From Candidatus Zixiibacteriota bacterium (GTDB taxonomy: Bacteria > Zixibacteria > MSB-5A5 > GN15 > FEB-12): a DNA stretch of 64,000 nucleotides. Shown in pieces: positions 14,669 through 22,194 of the stretch (its first letter is position 1; each line of letters opens with the position of its first letter). Location of the stretch: NCBI GenBank assembly GCA_035380245.1, contig DAOSXA010000001.1, positions 530,069 through 594,068 on the forward strand. Direction: 5' to 3'. A program made the translations under genes and the position numbers. A model generated the notes under the pieces. It was not told the DNA's origin and made no database searches. It worked only from the letters and a program-made list of their open reading frames with translations.

Positions 14669-16138
14669 GTGAGGCTCCTTACCCAGAAACGACTTATCAT
14701 TATCCTGATGGTGTTGGCCGTCTACGCCGTGTACGGTCCGGCGTTCGGTCAGCATGAAAACCCGCTCGATACCGTCGAGTCGGGGGTTCAGGATAGTGTC
14801 GAACAACAGGTCACAGCAGTTCCCGACGAACAGGTGGCTATCCATAACGAACCGGCCACGGAGGCGGCACCAAACGAAGCCGAACACGATGAAGAAGACG
14901 ACAGTCACGGCGGACCGGTGTTGGAAATCCTTCTCAGCCTGATCGTCATACTTCTGGCCGCCAAGCTCGGCGGTGATCTTTTCGAGCGTTTCGGTCAACC
15001 GGCCGTTCTCGGAGAGCTGGTGCTTGGCATGATTCTGGGCAACCTGCATCTTCTGGGTTTGGATTTCATCGAACCTTTCAAGCATGATATAACTCTGGAG
15101 GTCCTGGCGGAACTGGGTGTTATTATCCTGTTGTTCGAGGTGGGGCTGGAGTCCTCCGTGAAAGAAATGATGCGGGTGGGGCTGACTTCCTTTATGGTTG
15201 CTACATTCGGTGTAATTGCTCCGTTCTTCCTCGGTTGGGGCGTAGGCGCCTGGTTCCTTCCCGAAGAATCGATTTATGTCCATGTTTTTATCGGTGCCAC
15301 TTTGACTGCAACCTCGGTCGGCATTACCGCTCGTGTTCTTAAAGATCTCGGGAAGATAAAATCCAAGGAGGCCCAGGTTATTCTGGGTGCGGCGGTAATT
15401 GACGATATCATGGGACTGGTGATTCTGGCGGTGGTAGCCGGGATCATTACCGCTGTGGCCAGCGGCTCCGGTGGCGGAGTCGGGTCCGGCATGATTCTCT
15501 GGATTATCGCCAAGGCGGTTCTCTTTATCGTGGGGGCGGTGGTTCTAGGACAGTTCCTGCTGCCGACTTACTTCAATCTGGCGTTCCGGCTTCGAGGAAC
15601 CGGCGTGTTTCTGTCTTTTTGCCTCATGGTCTGTTTTGCCCTGGCGTTCCTGGCCGGTCAGATCGGTCTGGCTCCGATCGTAGGTGCTTTTGCCGCCGGT
15701 TTGATTCTGGACCCGGTGCAATACAAAAAACTCGAAGATAAAGACGGCCATCATATTCACGAGTTGATCACTCCGATCTCCGTGTTCCTGGTGCCGATTT
15801 TCTTCGTTCGTATGGGCATGATGGTCGACCTGACCACTTTCGCTCAGGTAGAGATTCTGGGATTCGCAGCGGTTATGACACTGGCCGCCATCATCGGAAA
15901 ACAAGCCTGTTCATTGGCCATATTCGATAGGAAAACCAACCGGGTCGCTATCGGTTTAGGTATGATTCCGCGCGGCGAGGTTGGATTGATTTTCGCCGGT
16001 ATCGGCGCCAAGCTCATGCTTGACGGCCACGCTGTGGTGTCTTCCAGCACTTATTCTGCGGTAGTTATCATGGTCATCGTGACCACTCTGGTGACACCTC
16101 CGGCTTTGAAGTTGTCTTTGTTAAAACATTCCAGCTAG
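14669..16138 (+). CDS. Kef-type (CPA2) cation:proton antiporter
   Basis: This is a 489-residue inner-membrane protein with about 12 hydrophobic segments in the CPA2 fold: AKLGGDLFERFGQPAVLGELVLGMILGN (TM1-2 signature), LAELGVIILLFEVGLE, TATSVGITARVL and AAVIDDIMGLVILAV (the ion-binding region with the conserved Asp), and a later GMIPRGEVGLIFAGIG. Unusually, an N-terminal signal-like helix (1-28) is followed by an acidic loop (about 29-85, ending EAEHDEEDDSHGG). No RCK/TrkA nucleotide-binding domain is attached. It probably exchanges Na+ or K+ for H+. The GTG start has CAGGAGG 5 nt upstream; its own terminator follows. Confidence 0.85.
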   Translation: MRLLTQKRLIIILMVLAVYAVYGPAFGQHENPLDTVESGVQDSVEQQVTAVPDEQVAIHNEPATEAAPNEAEHDEEDDSHGGPVLEILLSLIVILLAAKLGGDLFERFGQPAVLGELVLGMILGNLHLLGLDFIEPFKHDITLEVLAELGVIILLFEVGLESSVKEMMRVGLTSFMVATFGVIAPFFLGWGVGAWFLPEESIYVHVFIGATLTATSVGITARVLKDLGKIKSKEAQVILGAAVIDDIMGLVILAVVAGIITAVASGSGGGVGSGMILWIIAKAVLFIVGAVVLGQFLLPTYFNLAFRLRGTGVFLSFCLMVCFALAFLAGQIGLAPIVGAFAAGLILDPVQYKKLEDKDGHHIHELITPISVFLVPIFFVRMGMMVDLTTFAQVEILGFAAVMTLAAIIGKQACSLAIFDRKTNRVAIGLGMIPRGEVGLIFAGIGAKLMLDGHAVVSSSTYSAVVIMVIVTTLVTPPALKLSLLKHSS

Positions 16139-16164
16139 CCGGTACGGCCATAGAGCAACTTAAT

Positions 16165-16198
16165 AGCCGCTGCCGGAAACGACAGCGGCTCTTTCTTG
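16165..16198 (+). terminator. Terminator of the antiporter gene
   Basis: AGCCGCTG and CAGCGGCT flank a 10-nt loop and are followed by CTTTCTT. Confidence 0.75.
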
Positions 16199-16211
16199 GA
16201 AAAATCGATCG

Positions 16212-17069
16212 ATGTTTGTATCTCTCAATACAGACCTGTTGAAATTCCGCCTGGTCGAGGAACCTCTGATCGACGCCGACTGGTTCGTGCGACATTTGGC
16301 CACCGTCATGGCTCACGATCCGGACGGCTGCTTTGCCCTTATGGTACAGAATGAACCGGTGGGAATGATTACGGCAACCGCATACGGCAATATCGGCTGG
16401 CTCGGCTGGCTGTATGTCAAAGTCACGCAACGCGATAAGGGATTGGGTGAGCAGCTCATGCGGCGAGGTGTTGAATATCTCCACGATGCCGGCTGCCGCA
16501 CGATTCTTCTGGAGGCAGTGCTTAAAGCTGTCCCGCTTTACGAACGAATCGGCTTCAAGCCACTCTACCCGACACGCCACTGGCTGATTCAACCGTCAGA
16601 ACCGTTTTCGGTCGACTGCCCGAACCTGACCGTGGAGTGCTATCGTTCCGAATGCCTTGACGACTTGACCGCTTTTGACACACCGCGCTTCGGCGCCAAC
16701 CGCCGAGATATGATCGAACTGGCTTCGCATAATCCGAGCTTTACCGGATTTATAGCCCGATACGAGAATGAAATATGCGGGTACCTGTTCACCACCCGCA
16801 CCACGACTAATCGTCAGGCGGGTCCGCTGTTGGCCGGGGCGGTTCCGGAGCGGGCGGCAATCGTAACGGCCCTGATAAACGCCGCCTTTGAGCAAGACGA
16901 CTTGCCGCTCTATATCCGATGTCCCGAGGTCGATTCTGCACGCGCCGGAATAATCCGGGCCCTTGGGGCAAAATCAGGACCGGAGTATACAATGCGGATG
17001 TTTCTGGGCGAACCCTGCCCGCCTGCGCCACCCGATATACTCTCGCTGGGAAGCCCCGGTAAAGGGTAA
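16212..17069 (+). CDS. Two-lobe GNAT acetyltransferase
   Basis: The 285-residue protein has an N-terminal GNAT domain (about 5-135) with FALMVQNEPVGMITA, LGWLYVKVTQRDKGLGEQLM (the V-x-x-x-x-R-x-x-G-x-G acetyl-CoA loop, here QRDKGLG) and VPLYERIGFKPL. The C-terminal half (about 140-285) resembles a second GNAT-like domain (GFIARYENEICGYLFTTR). The fused second lobe recalls the Acetyltransf_18 tail of YitH/HolE-type enzymes. The substrate is unknown, and cytoplasmic location is assumed. It begins 14 bp after the antiporter terminator and is a separate unit. Confidence 0.75.
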   Translation: MFVSLNTDLLKFRLVEEPLIDADWFVRHLATVMAHDPDGCFALMVQNEPVGMITATAYGNIGWLGWLYVKVTQRDKGLGEQLMRRGVEYLHDAGCRTILLEAVLKAVPLYERIGFKPLYPTRHWLIQPSEPFSVDCPNLTVECYRSECLDDLTAFDTPRFGANRRDMIELASHNPSFTGFIARYENEICGYLFTTRTTTNRQAGPLLAGAVPERAAIVTALINAAFEQDDLPLYIRCPEVDSARAGIIRALGAKSGPEYTMRMFLGEPCPPAPPDILSLGSPGKG

Positions 17070-17218
17070 CGAGCTATTCATAGAACGAAAAAGACGGTCA
17101 CGTCGATGCAATCCCGAGGTGGGCGGATTTGTTGGTTCTGAAAAACTTATTTGACCGATTTTACAGGCATTTCGGTTCTTTTAGCCAAGTAATTGGTTGT
17201 CACTAACTTCACTGCTGT

Positions 17219-17452
17219 TTGGAACAAAATCCAAAAAGCCTTGTCAAAGCAATAACAGAGTCTTATCTTATCGGGCAAACGGAGATAAATAGATTGTTAT
17301 TGTCGTCTTTACATATTCTCCTGCAGCGGTCTCAACCGACAGCTTTGTCTGATTTTTCCTCCGGGGAACTTGAGCCGGGGTTGAAACGTTTATCTATCAA
17401 GGCTCAGAGACGATTGCAGGGATCGGATTCATTTCCGGGGGGCATGAAATGA
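17219..17452 (+). CDS. Possible small protein translationally coupled to the ECF sigma gene
   Basis: This 77-residue frame opens with TTG at 17219 and ends with TGA overlapping the sigma-factor ATG (ATGA). That coupling and the clean frame are the only support; there is no upstream ribosome-binding site and I recognise no family. It carries a helix-like KAITESYLIGQTEINRLLLS. It may be a genuine upstream gene or chance. Confidence 0.3.
   Translation: MEQNPKSLVKAITESYLIGQTEINRLLLSSLHILLQRSQPTALSDFSSGELEPGLKRLSIKAQRRLQGSDSFPGGMK
17365..17390 (+). promoter_or_regulatory. Possible ECF-type promoter in front of the sigma gene
   Basis: GGAAC at 17365 and CGTT at 17387 are 17 bp apart, the general form of ECF-sigma promoters, 59 bp before the sigma start. 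Autoregulation is common in this family; this site is a guess from spacing. Confidence 0.3.
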
Positions 17453-18033
17453 CCGACCAGAAAGCGGCTCTGAAGAAAAGGCAGGAGTTCGAAAAAGAGG
17501 CTCTGCCGCACATGGATGCGCTTTATCGTACGGCGTTGCGATTGAGTAAGAACGATAAGGATGCGGAGGATCTGGTTCAGGAGACCTATGTAAAGGCTTA
17601 TCGTTTCTGGGACAAATTCGAGACCGGTTCGAACTGCCGGGCATGGTTGTTCAAAATCATGACCAACATTTTCATTAACCAGTACCGGTCAAAATCACGG
17701 TCCCCGATGACGGCCAATATCGACGATATCGATGACAATTTCCTATACGGCCAGTTGGCCACGGTTGACGGGGCTAAAGATCCTGAACAAGCGTTATTCG
17801 CTAAAGTCTTCGACGATGATGTTAAGAAAGCGATAGAAAACCTGCCCGATGATTTCCGTCTGGTGGTGGTCCTTTCATTTCTCGAGGGTTTCTCCTATCA
17901 GGAGATCGCCGAGATAGCGGATCTTCAGCTAGGCACGGTGAAATCGCGACTTCATCGGGGCAGGAAATTACTTCAGAAGCAACTTTGGGACTATGCAGTC
18001 AAGAACGGGTACATCAAGGACAAAGCCACATGA
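17449..18033 (+). CDS. ECF RNA polymerase sigma factor (RpoE/SigH-like)
   Basis: At 194 residues this is the usual ECF length. Region 2 (about 20-90) has YRTALRLSKNDKDAEDLVQETYVKAYRFW and SNCRAWLFKIMTNIFINQYR; region 4 (about 120-180) has ENLPDDFRLVVVLSFLEGFSYQEIAEI and GTVKSRLHRGRKLLQ, the helix-turn-helix for the -35 element. The next gene is a zinc-finger anti-sigma that overlaps its stop, the classic layout for stress-responsive ECF pairs (SigR/RsrA-like). The start overlaps the preceding small frame (ATGA). Confidence 0.92.
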   Translation: MTDQKAALKKRQEFEKEALPHMDALYRTALRLSKNDKDAEDLVQETYVKAYRFWDKFETGSNCRAWLFKIMTNIFINQYRSKSRSPMTANIDDIDDNFLYGQLATVDGAKDPEQALFAKVFDDDVKKAIENLPDDFRLVVVLSFLEGFSYQEIAEIADLQLGTVKSRLHRGRKLLQKQLWDYAVKNGYIKDKAT

Positions 18034-18338
18034 CATGTCAGGAAGCACGCGACTTACTCTATGAGATAATTGATAAAGAAGCGTCCGAAATCGATGTAAA
18101 GCAGGTGCAGGAGCATCTTAGCAAGTGTCGTCACTGCTCGGAGATTTACGATCTCGAAATCAAGCTGAATCAATTGATTGCCGCCAGATTAGGCAGTGAA
18201 CAGAAAGACAACAGCGCTTGTGTTTCCCGCCTGCGCGACCGTATTCTTGTCGATCTCGATAAGATCGATGAGGAACTTGGAGGCTCTCGAAAACGCCCTT
18301 TTGAGTTCGCCGCCAAGACTCTTGTCGCGGCGGCTTAG
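18030..18338 (+). CDS. Zinc-finger (zf-HC2) anti-sigma factor, ended by TAG inside its membrane helix
   Basis: The ATG at 18030 overlaps the sigma stop (ATGA). Residues 1-45 form the anti-sigma domain: CQEARDLLYEIIDKEAS and VQEHLSKCRHCSEI, with the His-x3-Cys-x2-Cys zinc motif (HLSKCRHC). The frame ends at TAG 18336-18338 after TLVAAA. Translation past the TAG continues in the same frame for 60 codons to 18521: LVILIGASYFLTN (completing a transmembrane helix), then a periplasmic tail. The original protein was therefore a membrane-anchored anti-sigma. As read, the product is a soluble 102-residue anti-sigma. Possible explanations are a recent nonsense mutation, a sequencing error or amber readthrough. 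Confidence 0.8.
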   Translation: MTCQEARDLLYEIIDKEASEIDVKQVQEHLSKCRHCSEIYDLEIKLNQLIAARLGSEQKDNSACVSRLRDRILVDLDKIDEELGGSRKRPFEFAAKTLVAAA

Positions 18339-18521
18339 CTGGTTATTCTTATCGGTGCTTCATATTTTCTCACCAATCGCTATCATTTCTATAACGAATA
18401 TAGACCTTTCGAGCAGGTGCATCTTACGTTCGCTTCCGATCTGATTTCCCTGTCGATACATCTGTCCCCGGCCGGGGGACTATCTAGTCCGGCGGTTTTT
18501 GTTGTTCCCCTGCCGGCCTGA
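18339..18521 (+). pseudogene. Cut-off C-terminal part of the anti-sigma factor (TM helix and periplasmic tail)
   Basis: This is the continuation of the anti-sigma frame after the TAG at 18336: 60 codons encoding the rest of a hydrophobic helix and an outer tail (EQVHLTFASDLISLSIHL), closed by TGA at 18519-18521. It has no start codon or ribosome-binding site of its own. Confidence 0.7.
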
Positions 18522-18536
18522 GCTAAATTCCACTCG

Positions 18537-19697
18537 ATGAGACAAATTTCTCAGGGCTTATCCCTTATTCCAAGCGGCCTGTTAAAAAAGCCTTATGACA
18601 CAATGCGGGCTCAGGATACAACCGAAGTCAAAGCGACTCGAATTCACCCGAGCCGGAAGGCCGATTTCCCGAATCACGTAAGTGGCTGGCTTATCTGTGC
18701 TTCCGTGTTGCTCTTATCGCTGATGTCGGCAGGCAAAACCCTAGCCTATCCCGACAGTCTCCAGGCCCATCTCCTGATCGAGTCACAACAAGCGCTGTTT
18801 AACGACCGCTTCGACCAGGCCGACTCACTGGCTGAAAAACTTCGACGAATTGATCCTGATGATCCCGGTGGGTATTTCGCAGGCGCCGTCAGTCTTCTGG
18901 CACGTATGTTCGATTACGAAGAGGAGTATCTGGTTGACAGCTTTAAACTGTGGATAGATCGTACCGCCGCATTAGCTCGACAAAGGATTGATTCGGGTGT
19001 CGATTCCCATACGGCAGCCTGGATGTATAACTATGTCGGCAATGCCAAATCGTACCGGTCGCTTTACGAATCCCGATTCGGCTCGTTCACCGGCGCTCTG
19101 CGCGGGGCGATTTCGGCGCGGAATTCATTCGAAGAAGGAATTGACCAGGACAGCACCGCTTATGATCTCTACCTCGGTCTCGGGCTGTATCACTATTGGA
19201 AATCCGCCAAAGCCGGTTTTTTACGCACGGTAGGCCTGTTCAAGAATGAAATGGATAAAGGGATTGCCGAGTTGCGTCTGGCTACAGACTCCTCGCTGGT
19301 TTCATGTGAGTCGGCTCGTAATGCCCTGATCTGGATCTGGCTCGACCGCGAGCAGTACGACTCCACCATCACGGTCAGCCGCGAAATGGCCCAACGTTAT
19401 TCCGACGGCAAGGTCTTTTTATGGCCGCTGGCCGAAGCTTATTACAAGCAGAAGATGTATGACAGCGCAGCGACTGTCTATGAGCGAATTCGCGATAAAC
19501 TGCTCAGGCGACCGGGGAACTTCTTCAATCTTATCGAAGTCGACCACAAACTGGTGACCTGCCGAGACAAACAAGACTGTTTTGACGATGCTCGTGAATT
19601 AGCCCGACGCGCCCTGGAGTATTTCGACCGAGTCCCCGATAAAATTGCCCGTGAAAAACGGAGCGAGATGAATTTTATCCGAAGGCTGTCGAAGTAG
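18537..19697 (+). CDS. Secreted TPR-repeat protein
   Basis: This is a protein of up to 386 residues. After an odd N-terminal extension of about 50 residues there is a signal or anchor helix (WLICASVLLLSLMSAG, about 53-68) and then a helical tetratricopeptide-like domain: ALFNDRFDQADSLAEKLRRIDPDDP, LYLGLGLYHYWKSAKAGF, FLWPLAEAYYKQKMYDSAATVYERI. Such proteins scaffold envelope assemblies; no partner is evident. The bases 18576-18620 (TGTTAAAAAAGCC...) resemble the end of the MITE-like element, so the first codons may derive from a repeat. An alternative start is the ATG at 18603. No ribosome-binding site supports either. Confidence 0.65.
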   Translation: MRQISQGLSLIPSGLLKKPYDTMRAQDTTEVKATRIHPSRKADFPNHVSGWLICASVLLLSLMSAGKTLAYPDSLQAHLLIESQQALFNDRFDQADSLAEKLRRIDPDDPGGYFAGAVSLLARMFDYEEEYLVDSFKLWIDRTAALARQRIDSGVDSHTAAWMYNYVGNAKSYRSLYESRFGSFTGALRGAISARNSFEEGIDQDSTAYDLYLGLGLYHYWKSAKAGFLRTVGLFKNEMDKGIAELRLATDSSLVSCESARNALIWIWLDREQYDSTITVSREMAQRYSDGKVFLWPLAEAYYKQKMYDSAATVYERIRDKLLRRPGNFFNLIEVDHKLVTCRDKQDCFDDARELARRALEYFDRVPDKIAREKRSEMNFIRRLSK

Positions 19698-19933
19698 TTT
19701 ACATCAGCGGTCGGTATTCAGCGAACAATTACGAAGCTGCTACCGCGTATGTATTATCGTTTTACTCTCCTTGAGAATCGGTGAAAATACCTGACACAAA
19801 CATTAATGGTGCATTTCGGCTGTAAATGTTAAATCAGACTTCATCTGTAGCGCTTGCCCGGCGCCATCCCATTCCGTATATTTTCTGAGACAAGCGCGCA
19901 TAATATCCGTACAACTAGGCACTGAGGCCAATT

Positions 19934-20596
19934 ATGTCGATATATACCCTTATGGGGATAATCCTGCTCGTCATCGCCGCCGTTATAATCGGCCTGCTTA
20001 TGTTGCGCCTGAGAGTGCGCTATATTAACCAGCCGGACCGACACCGCCTGTTCGCCGGGCTCGGTCGCAGCGGCATTGAGATCGACTACCGCGCCCGCAC
20101 CAGTCGCCTTAAGCTGTTCGGGGTACGGTTCAAGAGCAGCCCCCTGGATAAACCGCGTGAAAAAGCGGAGCCGAAACCTAGGACCGAGAAGAAGACCTCA
20201 AGGCGGCGGCGCTCGTTCAAAGACATTGCGGCCGTGCTGCTTAAGAGCCGAAGCGCTCTCTGGCGCTATACAGTCGGATTACTCGGTTCGCTGATTATCG
20301 AAGAACTCGAGGCTAAAATCGAGGCCGGTTTCGAGGAACCCGATTTGACCGGGGTTACTTACGGTTATTACCAGGCTGCCCTGGGAGCGGTGCCGGCCGT
20401 AGTCGGGCGATTACATTTCGTCCCGGACTGGACCGGGGCTTCGTTTGCCGCTCAGGGCCGGGTGGCGGTGGCTTTGCCGATGTACCGCCTGGCAGGCAAA
20501 ACGATTGGCCTGCTTTGGCGTCTGCCGTTAAGAGAAATAGCGAAAGTTACGATAGGAAGAACAGAAGGAGACCAGGATGTCAAACAACGTAGTTGA
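19934..20596 (+). CDS. DUF2953 membrane protein (YtfI-like)
   Basis: This is a 220-residue protein. An N-terminal membrane helix (GIILLVIAAVIIGLLML, about 8-24) is followed by the DUF2953 pattern: strands with RARTSRLKLFGVRF, a very basic hinge (KPRTEKKTSRRRRS), the helical IIEELEAKIEAGFEEPDLTGVTYGYYQAAL (hallmark G-x-x-D-x-x-x-T-G) and a C-terminal strand block. In Bacillus this family (YtfI) sits next to YtfJ/GerW, and here too the next gene is a GerW protein, overlapping by 20 bp. Function unknown, probably envelope-related. Confidence 0.75.
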   Translation: MSIYTLMGIILLVIAAVIIGLLMLRLRVRYINQPDRHRLFAGLGRSGIEIDYRARTSRLKLFGVRFKSSPLDKPREKAEPKPRTEKKTSRRRRSFKDIAAVLLKSRSALWRYTVGLLGSLIIEELEAKIEAGFEEPDLTGVTYGYYQAALGAVPAVVGRLHFVPDWTGASFAAQGRVAVALPMYRLAGKTIGLLWRLPLREIAKVTIGRTEGDQDVKQRS

Positions 20597-21020
20597 TATA
20601 CTCAAAGGCGTAGTCGGAGAACTTCGCGAAATGGCCAAATCCGAAACGGTGATCGGCGATCCGGTAACGGTCGGCGATAAAACCGTTATCCCGGTGGTCA
20701 AGATCTCGTTCGGATTCGGAGCGGGCGGCGGCGAAGGCTCCCAGGAGAAGGTATCCGGTTTCGGCGGCGGCGGCGGCGGTGGGGCCAGGATTGAGCCGGC
20801 AGCGTTTATCATTATCGATAAAGACGGCGCCAAACTGCTCCCGGCCGGTAAGGGTAAATGGGATACGATTATCGATGCCATCCCCGGTATCGCCAAGAAA
20901 ATCAGCAAGTTCAAAGACAAGTTCAAAAAATCCGATGACGACGATTTCGACTTCGACGAGGAGTTCCCGCCTGAAGAGGAGGACGCCTCCGGGGATAAAG
21001 ACTCGGAGGACAAGGATTAG
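20577..21020 (+). CDS. GerW (YtfJ) family protein
   Basis: The 147-residue protein has the GerW pattern: KSETVIGDPVTVGDKTVIPVVKISFGFGAGGGEG (about 20-55), a glycine run (GFGGGGGGGARIEPAAFIIID) and VDK-type GAKLLPAGKGKW. The C-terminus is strongly acidic (DDDDFDFDEEFPPEEED). GerW was described as a spore germination protein in Bacillus, but homologues are widespread in non-spore-formers, and nothing else here suggests sporulation. Start supported by GAAGGAG 7 nt upstream; it overlaps the 3' end of the DUF2953 gene, so it is translationally coupled. Cytoplasmic. Confidence 0.8.
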   Translation: MSNNVVDILKGVVGELREMAKSETVIGDPVTVGDKTVIPVVKISFGFGAGGGEGSQEKVSGFGGGGGGGARIEPAAFIIIDKDGAKLLPAGKGKWDTIIDAIPGIAKKISKFKDKFKKSDDDDFDFDEEFPPEEEDASGDKDSEDKD

Positions 21021-21050
21021 TCGCACACGGGGCAAGGAACGCCAAATCGA

Positions 21051-21080
21051 AAGGCCGCGTCTCAGATGCGGCCTTTTGTT
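21051..21080 (+). terminator. Terminator after the DUF2953-GerW pair
   Basis: AAGGCCGC and GCGGCCTT with a 9-nt loop, followed by TTTGTT. Confidence 0.85.
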
Positions 21081-21173
21081 ATGTCATAATTTTAGCAGGA
21101 TTACCCGTATTCAAATTATAACGGAACCAAGAATTGTCGCACGAAACGTATACCACGTTCGAGTTGCGCCAGG

Positions 21174-22010
21174 TCAGAGGTTGATATTCGGTTCTGAAAA
21201 TACATCGGCTTTTCCACCGATAGAGTCCGGCCAGAGCCAGCAGCTATCGAACCGGAAATTACTCGTGTCGAAGTCTGAATCGAATACGCTCGGTACTAAT
21301 CTCATAGTCTCGGGAAACGGATAACCGGGAAAACGAAGCTGGATTGAAATGGCGAAGTAGGCTTCCCACGTGAGATGGCCTTCGCAGACGGGTATGGTAT
21401 ACCAGGTGGCCCCGCCTGACATCGGCTCCAGCACAATCAGCCCAACCCTGCGCATTCCGGTCGTATCAAGCAGGCGGTGAATTGCCTCGTTAAGCTGTCC
21501 GATATATGCTATTTCCTGTTCCGGTGTTAATGGCCTGATCATGGGTTCGTCCTGACTCGAAAGATAGTCGAAGATGATTACTACCGAGTCGGCGGTGGGG
21601 AAGTCAACCTGAACGATGAAGTTCAGAGATGTGTCGGTTGCAATGTGTACGGAATCGAAAAAACTCGGGAAGCTGCGATCGGTGTTCACAAGTACACGAT
21701 ACCAGCCCGGTTCGAGGTCAATTCGGTAGTTCGAGGAGTCATCGGTTTGAGTGCTCGGCACTTCGGCCGCAGGATCGCTTTCGTTAATATCCTCGAAATC
21801 GAGATAGGCCGGCAGGCCCGTCATCACGCTATAGGGCTCCGGCGTGACGTATCCATCCTCAGGAAACGAATCCGGTAAAACCCCGACCTGGCCGCTCACG
21901 GTTACTTTGTTGCTGCTTTGAATGGTTGTCTTATCATCACCGCATTGAACCGCGATCAATAGCAGCAACATCAAACCGGCTATGAATAGAAGTCCCTTAC
22001 ACCTGCGCAT
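21174..22010 (-). CDS. Lipoprotein of unknown function
   Basis: The 278-residue protein has a lipoprotein leader ending LLIAVQC. The body is Ser/Asp/Thr-rich with KVTVSGQVGVLP, YRIDLEPGWYRVLVNTDRSF (reminiscent of a carboxypeptidase-regulatory-like beta-sandwich giving a Gly-Trp-Tyr turn) and a C-terminal part with three Trp. No catalytic motif is seen. It converges tail to tail with the GerW gene and is divergent to the lipoprotein at 22195. Confidence 0.6.
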   Translation of the reverse strand: MRRCKGLLFIAGLMLLLLIAVQCGDDKTTIQSSNKVTVSGQVGVLPDSFPEDGYVTPEPYSVMTGLPAYLDFEDINESDPAAEVPSTQTDDSSNYRIDLEPGWYRVLVNTDRSFPSFFDSVHIATDTSLNFIVQVDFPTADSVVIIFDYLSSQDEPMIRPLTPEQEIAYIGQLNEAIHRLLDTTGMRRVGLIVLEPMSGGATWYTIPVCEGHLTWEAYFAISIQLRFPGYPFPETMRLVPSVFDSDFDTSNFRFDSCWLWPDSIGGKADVFSEPNINL

Positions 22011-22131
22011 ATAGAAATCCTCCTAAAGAATCTGTCCTCCGCTCAAGCAACGAACATATCGGATGAATCGTTTGACAGAAATATAAGTATTTAACCTGGC
22101 CCGTAAAGGGCTGTTGTGGCAGCTTCCGGCC

Positions 22132-22160
22132 TTGACAATATCGCAGGTGAAGTCTATTTT
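22132..22160 (+). promoter_or_regulatory. Sigma-70-type promoter of the calcium-loop lipoprotein
   Basis: TTGACA, 17 bp, TATTTT. It lies inside the longest possible reading frame (22114) and therefore argues that the protein starts downstream. Confidence 0.65.
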
Positions 22161-22194
22161 GAAACAAGAACTCATAATGATGCGGAGGAATCTC

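Noticed and set aside
14657..15283. Minus-strand frame of 208 codons
   Set aside because: Opposite the first part of the antiporter; composition mirrors the membrane gene.
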